Origin: CAVPHV01 sp963704825 | Lineage (GTDB): Bacteria; Actinomycetota; Acidimicrobiia; Spongiisociales; UBA5794 | Length of the DNA stretch: 64,000 nucleotides | Direction of reading: 5' to 3' | NCBI GenBank assembly: GCA_963704825.1 | Contig: CAVPHV010000001.1 | Coordinates: 1 to 64,000 of the forward strand | Shown here: piece after piece, positions 23,745 to 32,080 of the stretch | How the letters are laid out: each line of letters opens with the position of its first letter | Position numbering within the stretch: the stretch's first letter is position 1 | Program-made: the position numbers and the translations under genes | The notes under the pieces: model-generated | What the model saw: the letters and a program-made list of their open reading frames with translations, nothing else | Database searches by the model: none | Told to the model about the DNA's origin: nothing

Positions 23745-25814
23745 TCAGGCGGGGATCATCGGCACGTTGCGGCGAAAGATCGCAGCATCGTCGCGACCGT
23801 CGATTTCCTCGGCGAAGCGCCGTCCGTCCCAGACGGCCGAAGCGATCGTGCCCGGACAGAAGGCGTCGCCGATCGCTCGCACCGATCGCAGGTGAGCGGC
23901 GGTCCATCGCCGTCGTTGGTCGTGCAATTCCAGGCAGAGGCTCTCATTGGGCAGTCGGGCCGTGACGAACACGGAACCATCGGATGCGACGGCCTCCTCG
24001 CGGCCGGTGAACACACACGCGGTGACGACCTCGGCACCTGTCAACCGAGTGATCGTGCGATGCGGGTGGAGCTCGACGCCTCTGTCGAGCAGGCTTCGCT
24101 GGATGCGGTGCTGCTCCATGGTGTGGTGGGTCCAGTTGGAGATGTCGGCGGCCGGGGTGACCAGCACCACTTCGTAGCCCTCGCCGGCAAGGAGCTCTGC
24201 CAGCACCCCGGCCATGTAGTAGTGGTCATCATCGAAGATGACGATGCGGTGGCCGTGGGGCCGGATCCCGGCGAGCAGATCATCGGGCGTGAGGACTTCG
24301 GACCCGCCCTCGATCGGGATGGGGCGCCGGTGCCAATGGCCGACGCCATCGCGGCGCCAACGCGAACCCGTGGCGACTGCGATGTGGTTGAAGCCGTACT
24401 CGAGGATTTCATCTGCGGTCATCGCACTCTCGAAGTAGTACGTGACGCCGTCGAGGCGTTCGATCTCTTGTTGCCGGTACTCGACGACCCGCCGCCACGC
24501 GGCCAGGCCGGGAAGCCGTGCCTCGGTGGCAGCCCGGCCGCCCAACTCGCGCGACGCCTCAACCAGGACCACCTCATAGCCCCGCTTGCCGGCCGCCATT
24601 GCGGCTTCGAGACCGGACGGGCCCCCACCGACCACCAGAACCTTCTCAGCGACATCAATCGGTCGAAACCACTCGGGGTGCCAGTTCCGCCGCCACTCCT
24701 CGCCCATGGCGGGGTTCTGGGTGCACCGGATTGGCGACATCGTGAAATCCCCGGTCACGCACATGTTGCACCCGATGCATTCGCGGATCTCATCATGCCG
24801 ACCTTCGGCGATCTTGGCGGGAAGGAACGGATCAGCAATCGAAGGCCGCGCCGCCCCGATGAAGTCGAGTACGCCCTGCCGCACCATCCGTACCATCGTG
24901 TCGGGCGAGGTGAATCGGCCGACGCCGACGACGGGTTTCGAGGTCAGCGCTTTCAGGCCTCGCACGTAGGCCTCCTGGCCCGCCTCCGGTCCGAATCGGG
25001 AAGTGACGGAGTCGTCCTCCCAGGCCCCGACCATGAAGTCCCACACATCCGGCAGCTCACCGACCAGTCCGATGATGGTCTCGATCTGGGCCCGGTCGAT
25101 TCCCAGATTGCCGCTCAGTTCGTCAACGGCGATACGGCAGGCAACGGCAGCCCGTCCGGCGACGACGTCTCGGGTCTCTTCGAGAACCTCACGCAGCAGC
25201 CGGGTCCGATTCTCGATCGAGCCGCCGTACTCGTCGGAGCGGTCGTTGTACATCGGGGAGAGGAAGAATTGGAGCGTGGTGAGCGAATGGCCGGCGTACA
25301 CGTAGACGATGTCGTAGCCGGCCCGCAACGATCGTTCCGCGGCTTCCCGATGCCAGCGACGCAGGTCGGCGATGTCGTCGCGATCCATGCGGCGAGATTG
25401 GATGGGCGGGTTCCAGCCGACGAGGGCATGGTGGCCGGGCCCCATCGGAGGAACCCTGGTGTGGTAGTTGGCGACGCTCATGCCGTTGTGGACCAACTCG
25501 ATGGCGGCGAGGGCGCCATGGCGGTGGATTTGCTCGACAGCAAGGACATGGGAGGGAATGTCGGCGTCGTCCCAGATCCGCCCTTCGATGTAGGGCGTGG
25601 TTTCGGAGGAAGGATGAATCTCAACCTCCTCGGTTGAGACCACGGCCCACCCGCCCTCTGCTTTGACGCCGCGCATGGCGGCGAGTGCCGAGGGATCTCG
25701 GTAGCCCATTCCATTGCAGTGCGGGACCTGGTAGAAGCGGTTGCGGGCGGTCACCGGCCCGAGCTGTACCGGCTCGAACAGTATGTCGAAACGAGGGTCT
25801 CGGGTTCGCTCCAT
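23745..25814 (-). CDS. Trimethylamine-dehydrogenase-like FMN/Fe-S/FAD oxidoreductase
   Basis: The 689-residue protein combines an old-yellow-enzyme TIM barrel (1-370) with a Rossmann-type FAD/ADP part (VLVVGGGPSGLEAAMAAG and VVLVEASRELGG). The FMN-linking Cys is kept (RFYQVPHC, Cys33), as is the 4Fe-4S cluster CIGCNMC (346, 349, 352) plus Cys364. Sequence flow (FIGAARPSIADPFLPAKI, CTQNPAMGEEWRRNWHPEWF) matches TMADH/DMADH closely. From memory of TMADH, Tyr60 and Trp355 of the amine pocket are replaced here (TEEVEI; CVTGDF), while the Trp264 position is kept. The substrate may therefore be a different amine or N-methyl compound. Confidence 0.85.
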   Translation of the reverse strand: MERTRDPRFDILFEPVQLGPVTARNRFYQVPHCNGMGYRDPSALAAMRGVKAEGGWAVVSTEEVEIHPSSETTPYIEGRIWDDADIPSHVLAVEQIHRHGALAAIELVHNGMSVANYHTRVPPMGPGHHALVGWNPPIQSRRMDRDDIADLRRWHREAAERSLRAGYDIVYVYAGHSLTTLQFFLSPMYNDRSDEYGGSIENRTRLLREVLEETRDVVAGRAAVACRIAVDELSGNLGIDRAQIETIIGLVGELPDVWDFMVGAWEDDSVTSRFGPEAGQEAYVRGLKALTSKPVVGVGRFTSPDTMVRMVRQGVLDFIGAARPSIADPFLPAKIAEGRHDEIRECIGCNMCVTGDFTMSPIRCTQNPAMGEEWRRNWHPEWFRPIDVAEKVLVVGGGPSGLEAAMAAGKRGYEVVLVEASRELGGRAATEARLPGLAAWRRVVEYRQQEIERLDGVTYYFESAMTADEILEYGFNHIAVATGSRWRRDGVGHWHRRPIPIEGGSEVLTPDDLLAGIRPHGHRIVIFDDDHYYMAGVLAELLAGEGYEVVLVTPAADISNWTHHTMEQHRIQRSLLDRGVELHPHRTITRLTGAEVVTACVFTGREEAVASDGSVFVTARLPNESLCLELHDQRRRWTAAHLRSVRAIGDAFCPGTIASAVWDGRRFAEEIDGRDDAAIFRRNVPMIPA

Positions 25815-25943
25815 TCCCGGCCGAGGTTACCGGACTCGTCGCCTGGTCGTCGGAGGGCATGTACGTTTTCCGAGCAGGAAGTGATAATGTCCTCCGCCGG
25901 CGGCTGAGCCACCGGTAGGCAAGTCAAGCGGGAGAGGTGAGCG

Positions 25944-26702
25944 GTGAGGAGAGCAACCAATGTCCTGGCCCTGGCGTTCATCGGTGCCCTCGTGCTGACG
26001 GCATGTGGCGGCGATGGCGCGTCGCTGACCGGCAGCGAGTGGATCCTGACATCACTGGAAGGTCAGCCGCCGATCGCTGAGGCGCCCATCACCGCGGCCT
26101 TCACCGACGACGGGCAAGTGGCCGGCACCGCAGGATGCAACACCTATTCAGGGAGCTACGAGGTCGACGGCGACACGATCATGTTCGGATTGATGGGAAC
26201 CACGCTGATGGCGTGCCCCCAGCCCGTCATGGAACAGGAGACGTCCTACCTGGCCGTCTTGGAACGGACCCAGACATTTGCCGCGACCGACGGCACATTG
26301 ACGCTGTACGGGACGGGAGGCCAGGAATTGGCCGTGTTTGCCGCCGAGAGCCAGGACCTGGCGGGGACGGCGTGGAGCGTCATCTCCTACAACACCGGAA
26401 CCCAAGCGGTACGATCGGTCGTCATCGACACCGTGATCACGGCAGCGTTCGATGAGGAGGGCCAAATTGCCGGAAACGCGAGCTGCAACGAGTACTCCGG
26501 ACCGTATGTGACGGAGGACGGTCTGATCACGATTGGACCGCTCGCCAGCACCCAGGCTTTCTGCGAGGGCTTGGCCGAACAAGAGAGCCAGTATCTCGCC
26601 GCGCTGGAATCCGCGACCACTTATGAGGTTCGTGCCGGCAGGCTGGAAATGCGTTCCGCGTCGGGAGCACTGGCGGTTTCCATGACCCGGGGAGGGTCAT
26701 AG
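25944..26702 (+). CDS. Lipoprotein with two META domains
   Basis: The 252-residue product begins with a lipoprotein signal (ALAFIGALVLTAC, lipobox Cys 21). Two META/HslJ-type domains of about 110 residues follow, each starting with a TGSEWILTSL or AGTAWSVISY strand. Each contains TAAFxxxGQ(V/I)AGxAxCNxYSG and a later MACP or AFCEG Cys segment. META domains are associated with heat-inducible and motility-related outer proteins; the ligand is unknown. GTG 25944 follows GAGAGGTGAGC. Confidence 0.88.
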   Translation: MRRATNVLALAFIGALVLTACGGDGASLTGSEWILTSLEGQPPIAEAPITAAFTDDGQVAGTAGCNTYSGSYEVDGDTIMFGLMGTTLMACPQPVMEQETSYLAVLERTQTFAATDGTLTLYGTGGQELAVFAAESQDLAGTAWSVISYNTGTQAVRSVVIDTVITAAFDEEGQIAGNASCNEYSGPYVTEDGLITIGPLASTQAFCEGLAEQESQYLAALESATTYEVRAGRLEMRSASGALAVSMTRGGS

Positions 26703-26713
26703 GACGCTGGTCC

Positions 26714-27379
26714 CTAAGGGATGTCGACCTCGACGAGGAGTCCACTGTGGTCGGTGCCTCGTACGGTCACGACTTGGGTCCGGCGAGGAATCATCCCGGA
26801 GACGAAGGCGTGATCGATGCGGAGCAGCCGGGGCATCCACCAGCGTGGCGCCCAAGTGGGGCGGGCCGAGCCTGCGGCGCGGGCGGCATCGGTGCCGAGT
26901 TGAGTGAGTTGGCGGTAGGCGGGCCATGCGGGGCTGGCGTTCATGTCGCCCACAATGGCGCGCGGCATCGGATTGGCGGCGACATACCGGGCGAGGCGTT
27001 GGAGTTGCTGACGGCGCAAGCGGTTGGTGATGGCGACGGGTCGGCCGACTGGGTTCATCAGATGGACGCTGACCACTTCCGCAGGCGTCGACAACGCCCA
27101 CGCTTCGTCGTCGAGCCGGGTGGCCAACGCAGGGCGTCCGCCGAGGTCGATCTCCTCCACCGCGAGCGGATGGCGTCCCACCAGTCCCCTCCCGCTGTGG
27201 TCGAGGGCCGGAATGAGCAGGCCGTGCGGGAACGCCGCGTCGAGCACCTCGGCTGCATCTGGACCGAGTTCCTGGACCGCGACGACGTCCGGCGCGGTGG
27301 TCCGCAACACACCAGCCAACGCCTCGGGGTGGGCGAGACCATTGAACAGGTTGATGGTGAGAATGCGCAGGGCGGGCAT
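26714..27379 (-). CDS. Endonuclease/exonuclease/phosphatase family protein
   Basis: The 221-residue enzyme has the EEP fold signatures LRILTINLFNG (metal Asn), VVAVQELGPDA (catalytic Glu), IVGDMNASPAWPAY (Asp and Asn), LRIDHAFVSG and GTDHSGLLVEVDI (final Asp-His). All catalytic residues are present, so it is a metal-dependent phosphodiesterase or phosphatase. It lacks a signal peptide and the longer insertions of DNase I or sphingomyelinases. It converges with the META gene and diverges from the VOC gene. Confidence 0.87.
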   Translation of the reverse strand: MPALRILTINLFNGLAHPEALAGVLRTTAPDVVAVQELGPDAAEVLDAAFPHGLLIPALDHSGRGLVGRHPLAVEEIDLGGRPALATRLDDEAWALSTPAEVVSVHLMNPVGRPVAITNRLRRQQLQRLARYVAANPMPRAIVGDMNASPAWPAYRQLTQLGTDAARAAGSARPTWAPRWWMPRLLRIDHAFVSGMIPRRTQVVTVRGTDHSGLLVEVDIP

Positions 27380-27437
27380 GGGTAGTGATCCTATTGCAGA
27401 GAACCATCGCCGGGGGAGCGGCCGCTATCGTCTCGGT

Positions 27438-27776
27438 ATGGCCATCACCGGTTTGGATCACATCTCTGTCGAAACCCACGACTCGGACGCCGGCGTGGCG
27501 TTTAGTGGGGGTTGGGGACTGGGCTTCGCCGGGCGATGGGGGAGCGACGGTCATCGCGCCGCAAGGCTCGAGGCCGTAGCGGTTGCCGGGGCAGGTCTGG
27601 GTGCGGTCCCGGAGTCCAACGCCTTTTTCTCCCTCGACGTGCCCGATGCCTACGCTATGGAAGAAGCCGTGAAGGTGGTCACGCCCCTCGAACCCACGCA
27701 CCGGGACACCCGATGGATACGGGTGGAAGATCCAGAGGGAAGAGTCCACTGTCTCGAAGCCCATTCTGAGGAGTAG
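27438..27776 (+). CDS. VOC-family protein, somewhat degenerate centre
   Basis: The 112-residue frame starts MAITGLDHISVETHDSDAGV and ends TRWIRVEDPEGRVHCLEAHS, the first and last strands of a glyoxalase-like fold. The middle (GVAFSGGWGLGFAGRWG, EAVAVAGAGLGAVPES) is Gly/Ala-rich and lacks the usual FYxxLGF segment. Compensating frame changes or real divergence could explain it. It begins an apparently co-directional run with the DUF6941 gene 6 bp downstream. Confidence 0.55.
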   Translation: MAITGLDHISVETHDSDAGVAFSGGWGLGFAGRWGSDGHRAARLEAVAVAGAGLGAVPESNAFFSLDVPDAYAMEEAVKVVTPLEPTHRDTRWIRVEDPEGRVHCLEAHSEE

Positions 27777-27782
27777 CCAACG

Positions 27783-28190
27783 ATGCGATTCACCACTGCG
27801 ATGCTCGCTGATGCCGCCCAGGTACAAGGCGGCAAGTTGTTCGTCCTCGGCGGCGGGTTCGACACCATCAGCGCGCGCTCGCTGCCTGTGGTGCACCGCG
27901 CCCTCTCGGTGGCGTTGGTCGCCGAAGTGGGCCCCGACGAGCGCCACCGCGACCTCGAGATCACGATTACCCTGATCGATGAGGACGGCAACGAGATGGG
28001 CGTCGAGGCCAAGGGAAAGCTTCGAGTCGGCGCCCCGCCCAACCTCCCTCCGGGATCGTCGAGCATCGTGCCGATCGTGAGTCCCTTCTACAACATCCGG
28101 TTTCCGGAGGCCAAGGGCTACGCCTTTGTGGTGACTTTTGAAGAAGAGGAGCTGGCCCGGGTTCGATTCCGTGTTGTTCAGGTGGGCTGA
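27783..28190 (+). CDS. DUF6941 family protein
   Basis: The 135-residue protein starts MRFTTAMLADAAQVQGGKLF with VLGGGFDTI and continues DLEITITLIDEDGNEMG and SIVPIVSPFYNIRFPEAKGY, the pattern of DUF6941. It is all-beta with no signal or membrane segment. Function is unknown. It sits 11 bp upstream of pgsA and is probably co-transcribed with it. Confidence 0.8.
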   Translation: MRFTTAMLADAAQVQGGKLFVLGGGFDTISARSLPVVHRALSVALVAEVGPDERHRDLEITITLIDEDGNEMGVEAKGKLRVGAPPNLPPGSSSIVPIVSPFYNIRFPEAKGYAFVVTFEEEELARVRFRVVQVG

Positions 28191-28201
28191 CGCGTTCGCC
28201 C

Positions 28202-28765
28202 GTGGTGACAGTTCCCAACATCATCTCGGTGATCCGGCTGCTGCTGGTGCCGGTCTTCTTGTGGCTGCTCCACATCGACGAGATCGCGGCGGCGGGGTGG
28301 CTGTTGGGCTTCATTGGAGCGACCGACTGGGTTGATGGCTATGTCGCTCGGCGGTTTAATCAGGTCAGCGAGGTCGGCAAGTTTCTCGATCCCCTCGCCG
28401 ACCGCCTGGCCGTGCTTGCTGCCGTGGTTGGTGGTCTGATCTACGGCGTATTGCCCGTCGGGTTCGCCATTGCGCTGATCGTGCGAGAGGTCCTCATCGG
28501 AATTGGGGCGCTCGTCGTCGGTCTCAAGGTGGGGTCCAAGCTCGAGGTTCGCTGGCTGGGCAAACTGGCCACGCTGATGCTCTACTTCGCGATTGCCTGG
28601 TGGTACCTCGGGGTCGGGTACGACGCCGAATGGCTCATCTGGGCGGCTCGCCTCGTCGGATGGCCGGGGCTGGTCATCTACTACGTCGTTGGGGTGCAGT
28701 ACCTCGGGGATGCGATGCGAATGCTCCGCGATCAGCCGGCCGGTGATGCCGAACCGGCGCAGTAA
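28202..28765 (+). CDS. pgsA: CDP-alcohol phosphatidyltransferase, PgsA-like
   Basis: The 187-residue membrane enzyme carries the complete CDP-alcohol phosphotransferase motif in TDWVDGYVARR followed by GKFLDPLADR (D-x2-DG-x2-AR-x8-G-x3-D-x3-D). The start TVPNIISVIRLLLVPVFLWL and five to six hydrophobic segments are typical. The likely reaction is transfer of a phosphatidyl group from CDP-diacylglycerol to glycerol-3-phosphate, the committed step to phosphatidylglycerol. A PgsA2-type homologue also precedes gcvH-garA in mycobacteria, as I recall. GTG 28202 or 28205 starts it; the acceptor alcohol is inferred. Confidence 0.85.
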   Translation: MVTVPNIISVIRLLLVPVFLWLLHIDEIAAAGWLLGFIGATDWVDGYVARRFNQVSEVGKFLDPLADRLAVLAAVVGGLIYGVLPVGFAIALIVREVLIGIGALVVGLKVGSKLEVRWLGKLATLMLYFAIAWWYLGVGYDAEWLIWAARLVGWPGLVIYYVVGVQYLGDAMRMLRDQPAGDAEPAQ

Positions 28766-28797
28766 GCTCGATCGCGACCGATCACACGGGAGACACG

Positions 28798-29181
28798 GTG
28801 AAGATTCCAGAGGACCTTCGGTACGCCGAGAACCACGAATGGGTACGCCTCGAAGCCGAGGGCGGCGTCCGGGTGGGGATCACCGACTACGCCCAGGACG
28901 CCTTGGGCGACATCGTGTACGTCGACCTGCCGGAGGCCGGGGGCAGCGTGATGGCCGGCGCCTCGTTCGCCGAGATCGAGTCCACCAAGTCCGTTGCGGA
29001 GGTATACGCCCCGATCACCGGTACGATCGTTGCGGTGAACGAGGCCTTGGTCGACGCTCCCGAACTGGTGAACACCGACCCGTTTGGCGAAGGCTGGTTC
29101 GTGGTCATCATGCCTGCCGATGCGTTGGCGCTCGATCATTTGATGGACGCCGGCGCCTACGCAGCGTTCACCGAGAGTTAG
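28798..29181 (+). CDS. gcvH: Glycine cleavage system H protein
   Basis: The 127-residue lipoyl carrier has all H-protein landmarks: LRYAENHEWVRLE, the strand block GITDYAQDALGDIVYVDLPE and the lipoylation site ESTKSVAEVYAPITG with Lys64. It ends with NTDPFGEGWFVVI. It shuttles the aminomethyl group between the P, T and L proteins. gcvT lies 5.6 kb downstream in the same direction; no gcvP is in the window. GTG 28798 fits the family N-terminus. Confidence 0.96.
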   Translation: MKIPEDLRYAENHEWVRLEAEGGVRVGITDYAQDALGDIVYVDLPEAGGSVMAGASFAEIESTKSVAEVYAPITGTIVAVNEALVDAPELVNTDPFGEGWFVVIMPADALALDHLMDAGAYAAFTES

Positions 29182-29247
29182 ACGATCCGATCCCATCCGA
29201 CCCGGCTCGACGGGCCGGATGGTCAGGCAGTGAACAACCAGACGCGC

Positions 29248-29268
29248 CCCTCAACCACTTGTTGAGGG
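29248..29268 (+). promoter_or_regulatory. 8-bp hairpin in the gcvH-garA gap
   Basis: CCCTCAAC (29248-29255) and GTTGAGGG (29261-29268) form a perfect stem with a 5-nt loop. It ends one base before an ATG (29269) and 12 nt before the ATG I favour for garA. Its 3' arm contains GAGGG, a ribosome-site-like sequence, so folding could hide it. It may be a weak terminator for gcvH, a translation switch for garA, or both. Confidence 0.5.
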
Positions 29269-29280
29269 ATGAGGACTACT

Positions 29281-29727
29281 ATGGCCGCCACGATGGACCC
29301 CCACCACGACGAAGACTCTTCAAACCTGCCCGATCACGTGGCCGTTGAGCACGATCCCACCATCGTGTTTCGGCCTGCGGACGCTGCGCCGGCGGCCGGT
29401 GACACCAGCCAGAAGATTGCCGGCGCGTTCCGGTATGCGCTGGTCGTTGAACGAGGCCCGCGGGCCGGACTCACCTACGTGCTCGGCGACGGAGAGACGT
29501 TGGTCGGGCGTTCCGACGATGTCGCCATCTTCCTGGGTGATGTGACCGTATCTCGCCATCACGCCCGCTTTTTTGTCGATGACTCCGGGCTGTCGGTCGA
29601 AGATCTGCGGTCGACCAATGGCACCTATGTGAACCTGCAACGTCGCGACGACCGGGCGGCGCTTGCTCCCGGCGACGAGATCATGATCGGCAAGTATCAT
29701 CTGGCGGTGGTGGTCGGCAGTGAATGA
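29281..29727 (+). CDS. garA: FHA-domain regulator, GarA-like
   Basis: The 148-residue protein has an acidic N-terminal tail (MDPHHDEDSSNLPDH) ending in a candidate phospho-Thr segment (HDPTIVF), then an FHA domain: GETLVGRSDDVAIF, VTVSRHHARF, DLRSTNGTYVN. In mycobacteria GarA is phosphorylated by Ser/Thr kinases in its tail and gates glutamate/2-oxoglutarate metabolism; position after gcvH and before a MerR gene supports orthology. The tail lacks the mycobacterial ETTS motif. ATG 29281 has GAGG 6 nt upstream; ATG 29269 is also possible. Confidence 0.85.
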   Translation: MAATMDPHHDEDSSNLPDHVAVEHDPTIVFRPADAAPAAGDTSQKIAGAFRYALVVERGPRAGLTYVLGDGETLVGRSDDVAIFLGDVTVSRHHARFFVDDSGLSVEDLRSTNGTYVNLQRRDDRAALAPGDEIMIGKYHLAVVVGSE

Positions 29728-30439
29728 GCAACTCCGCGCCGATGTCGGCGAGCCGCCCACTCGCAGCATCGGCGAGGTCATCAACCTGCTGCGCTTGGAG
29801 TTCCCCGACGTGACCGTTTCGAAAGTCCGGTTTCTCGAGGGCCAGGGTCTGATCGAGCCGCGGCGCAGCGCCGCCGGGTACCGCATGTTCAACGACGAGG
29901 ACGTGCGCCGCATCGAGTACATACTGCGTGAGCAGCGCGACCACTACCTCCCCCTGCGGGTCATCAAGTCCAAGCTGACCGCTTGGGAGCGGGGAGAAGA
30001 CGCTCCGGCCCGCCCCGAATCCGGCCCACCTCCCGAGGCATACTTCGCCAGCACCGGACTGTCCATGGACGCCGACGAACTCGGGCGTTCCTCGGGTCTC
30101 AGCAAACGCCAGATCGATGAGTTGGTAGAACTTGGCGTACTCGAGCCGCTCACCTTGCCGCGGGGCGATGTGGTGTTCCGCGATGACGACCTCATGGTGG
30201 CCCGGGCCGCCTATCGGCTGCTCAGCCAGGGGCTCGAGATCCGGCACCTTCGGGCGTTGCGGCTTGCGGCGGATCGTGAAACGGACCTGCTCAATCAACT
30301 GGTGAGCCCGCTGCTACGGCACCGCAATCCGGACAACCGGCACCGGGCCGCTGAGATCCTCGCCGATTGCGGGCAGGCAAGCAGTCAACTCCAAGAAGCC
30401 ATCGTGCGTGGCCGGCTCCGCAAGTTGTTGGAGGGATGA
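29720..30439 (+). CDS. ftsR: MerR-family regulator, FtsR-like
   Basis: The 239-residue protein starts with a MerR winged helix (SIGEVINLLRLEFPDVTVSK, FLEGQGLIEPRRSAAGYRMF, DVRRIEYILREQRDHYLPL). A second helical module follows (STGLSMDADELGRSSGLSKR, ALRLAADRETDLLNQLVSPL). That two-part layout and the place after garA match the regulator called FtsR in corynebacteria, which activates ftsZ. GTG 29720 overlaps the garA end by 8 nt. No effector-binding cysteines are present. Confidence 0.85.
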   Translation: MNEQLRADVGEPPTRSIGEVINLLRLEFPDVTVSKVRFLEGQGLIEPRRSAAGYRMFNDEDVRRIEYILREQRDHYLPLRVIKSKLTAWERGEDAPARPESGPPPEAYFASTGLSMDADELGRSSGLSKRQIDELVELGVLEPLTLPRGDVVFRDDDLMVARAAYRLLSQGLEIRHLRALRLAADRETDLLNQLVSPLLRHRNPDNRHRAAEILADCGQASSQLQEAIVRGRLRKLLEG

Positions 30440-31482
30440 TGCGGTCCTTCTCCGTTCTCGCGGCCGCTGCCATCTTCTCGGTGTCGGCCTACACGGCACC
30501 CGTCGTGCCCGCGCTCCAGGCGGACGACCCCCCCGAGCTGACTGCAGAAGCCTGGATCCTCTATGACGCCGACGCCGACGTTGTTTTGGCGGCGCAGAAC
30601 GCCAACGATGAGCGTCCGATGGCATCGGTCACCAAGATCATGACGGCATTGGTTGTCGTCGACAACGCCGACCTCGACGAGAAGGTGCGGATCTCCGAGA
30701 AGGCGGCCGGTGTGGGTGAGTCCGAGATCGGCCTCTACGCCGGGGAACGCTGGGCCGTCAAGGACCTACTGGCCGGGTTGCTGATTCGGTCTGGGAACGA
30801 TGCGGCCATGGCGCTGGCCGAGCATGTCGGCGGCTCCGTCGAAGGGTTCGCCGACATGATGAATGCCAAGGCCGAGGAACTCGGCCTCGAGCACAGCCAT
30901 TTTGTCAACCCGCATGGTCTCGATCATCCCGACCACTACACCTCGGCGGCCGATTTGGTCACGATGACGGAGGCGGCGCTCGAAGACCCCTATTTGTCGC
31001 GTTTGGCGCGAACCAGGCTCGTGACCTTCACTCCGAGCCCAACCGGGGTCGCTCGCCGTGCCAACACAACGAATCGCCTGCTCGGTGTCTACCCGGGTGT
31101 CGTCGGGTTCAAGACCGGGTACACCGGCAGGGCGGGTCTGGTCTTGGTGTCGGTGCTCGAGCATGGTGACCGCACCCTCATTGCCGTCGTCATGGGGTCG
31201 AAGGGGCATTTCGACGACACCCGCGAGCTGTTGGACTACGGCGTCCGCTCGCTCACGATCCACGATCGGCTGCTGGCCGAACTCGTGCCCCAAGAGGGCG
31301 GCGGTGGAGCTCTGCCTTCGGGGATCGATCTGTCGAGCAAGGAGCTGGCGCAGCTCGAGGTTGTGACCAACCTCCCCGACGGCAGCTGGTCGGTGAACAC
31401 GTTCGAAACGACGGACCTCGGCTATCGCATTCGGGATTGGATGAGGAGCGTGGCTCCGGTGACCTTGGGTGGAACCGGATGA
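30439..31482 (+). CDS. D-alanyl-D-alanine carboxypeptidase (PBP5/DacA type)
   Basis: The 347-residue protein has a signal peptide (RSFSVLAAAAIFSVSAYTAP). The S11 penicillin-binding motifs are SVTK (Ser63 to Lys66), SGN (118-120) and KTG (225-227). It trims the terminal D-Ala of peptidoglycan stem peptides. HFVNPHGLDHPDHYTSAADL is the usual family segment. ATG 30439 has GGAGG 4 nt upstream; ATG 30436 overlaps the ftsR stop in ATGA. No hydrophobic C-terminal anchor is seen. Its place in the gcvH-hpt block ties wall trimming to this operon. Confidence 0.92.
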   Translation: MRSFSVLAAAAIFSVSAYTAPVVPALQADDPPELTAEAWILYDADADVVLAAQNANDERPMASVTKIMTALVVVDNADLDEKVRISEKAAGVGESEIGLYAGERWAVKDLLAGLLIRSGNDAAMALAEHVGGSVEGFADMMNAKAEELGLEHSHFVNPHGLDHPDHYTSAADLVTMTEAALEDPYLSRLARTRLVTFTPSPTGVARRANTTNRLLGVYPGVVGFKTGYTGRAGLVLVSVLEHGDRTLIAVVMGSKGHFDDTRELLDYGVRSLTIHDRLLAELVPQEGGGGALPSGIDLSSKELAQLEVVTNLPDGSWSVNTFETTDLGYRIRDWMRSVAPVTLGGTG

Positions 31483-32051
31483 CCGAACCGTTCGTGGAGG
31501 TCGTCCCCGAGACGGCTCTCCAGGTCCGGGCCGAGCAGCTCGGGGCTGAGCTGGGAGCCGCCTATGAGGCCACCGTTCCGGTGTTCGTCGGCGTCCTCAA
31601 GGGGTGTGTTCCCTTCATGGCCGATCTGGTGAGGGCCTACCCGGGTGACCTGGAGGTCGACTTTCTCTCCCTGACACGATTTGGCAACGACGGCAGGGTG
31701 GGGATCGCCATGGACGTTGCAACCCCATTGCGGGGACGCGATGTGGTCATCGTGGAGGACATCGTCGACACCGGTCTGACGCTGACAACGCTGCGACGAG
31801 TACTCGAGACGCGTGATCCCGCTTCGATCAGCACGGTGGCGCTACTCGACAAAGCGCCGCGGCGCATTGTGGAGGTTCCTGTCGAGTATCGCGGATTCGA
31901 AGTGGGCGACGAGTTCCTCCTCGGCTACGGACTGGACTGGAACGGCTGGTATCGCAACGTGCCGTCTCTGTGGGCTGTGATGGATCTCGGGGAATTGACC
32001 CGCGATCAGCGGTCATTTGCTGCCGCCAGCCGCACCGTCCCCACCGGCTGA
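31479..32051 (+). CDS. hpt: Hypoxanthine (guanine) phosphoribosyltransferase
   Basis: The 190-residue enzyme has the purine PRTase motifs PVFVGVLKGCVPFMADL, EVDFLSLTRFGNDG and the PRPP loop VVIVEDIVDTGLTL. VALLDKAPRR and the YGLDWNGWYRNVP tail complete the fold. It salvages hypoxanthine or guanine to IMP or GMP. Its ATG overlaps the carboxypeptidase stop in ATGA, so the two are coupled. The family flexible-loop Ser-Tyr is SLTRF here, an acceptable variant. Confidence 0.92.
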   Translation: MTEPFVEVVPETALQVRAEQLGAELGAAYEATVPVFVGVLKGCVPFMADLVRAYPGDLEVDFLSLTRFGNDGRVGIAMDVATPLRGRDVVIVEDIVDTGLTLTTLRRVLETRDPASISTVALLDKAPRRIVEVPVEYRGFEVGDEFLLGYGLDWNGWYRNVPSLWAVMDLGELTRDQRSFAAASRTVPTG

Positions 32052-32080
32052 CATCCGTCCGGCGGTGATAGGCTGGCTGC

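Noticed and set aside
23118..25637. An 839-residue plus-strand frame antisense to the TMADH-like gene
   Set aside because: The minus strand carries an unmistakable flavoprotein with all motifs. The plus frame has only random-like composition.
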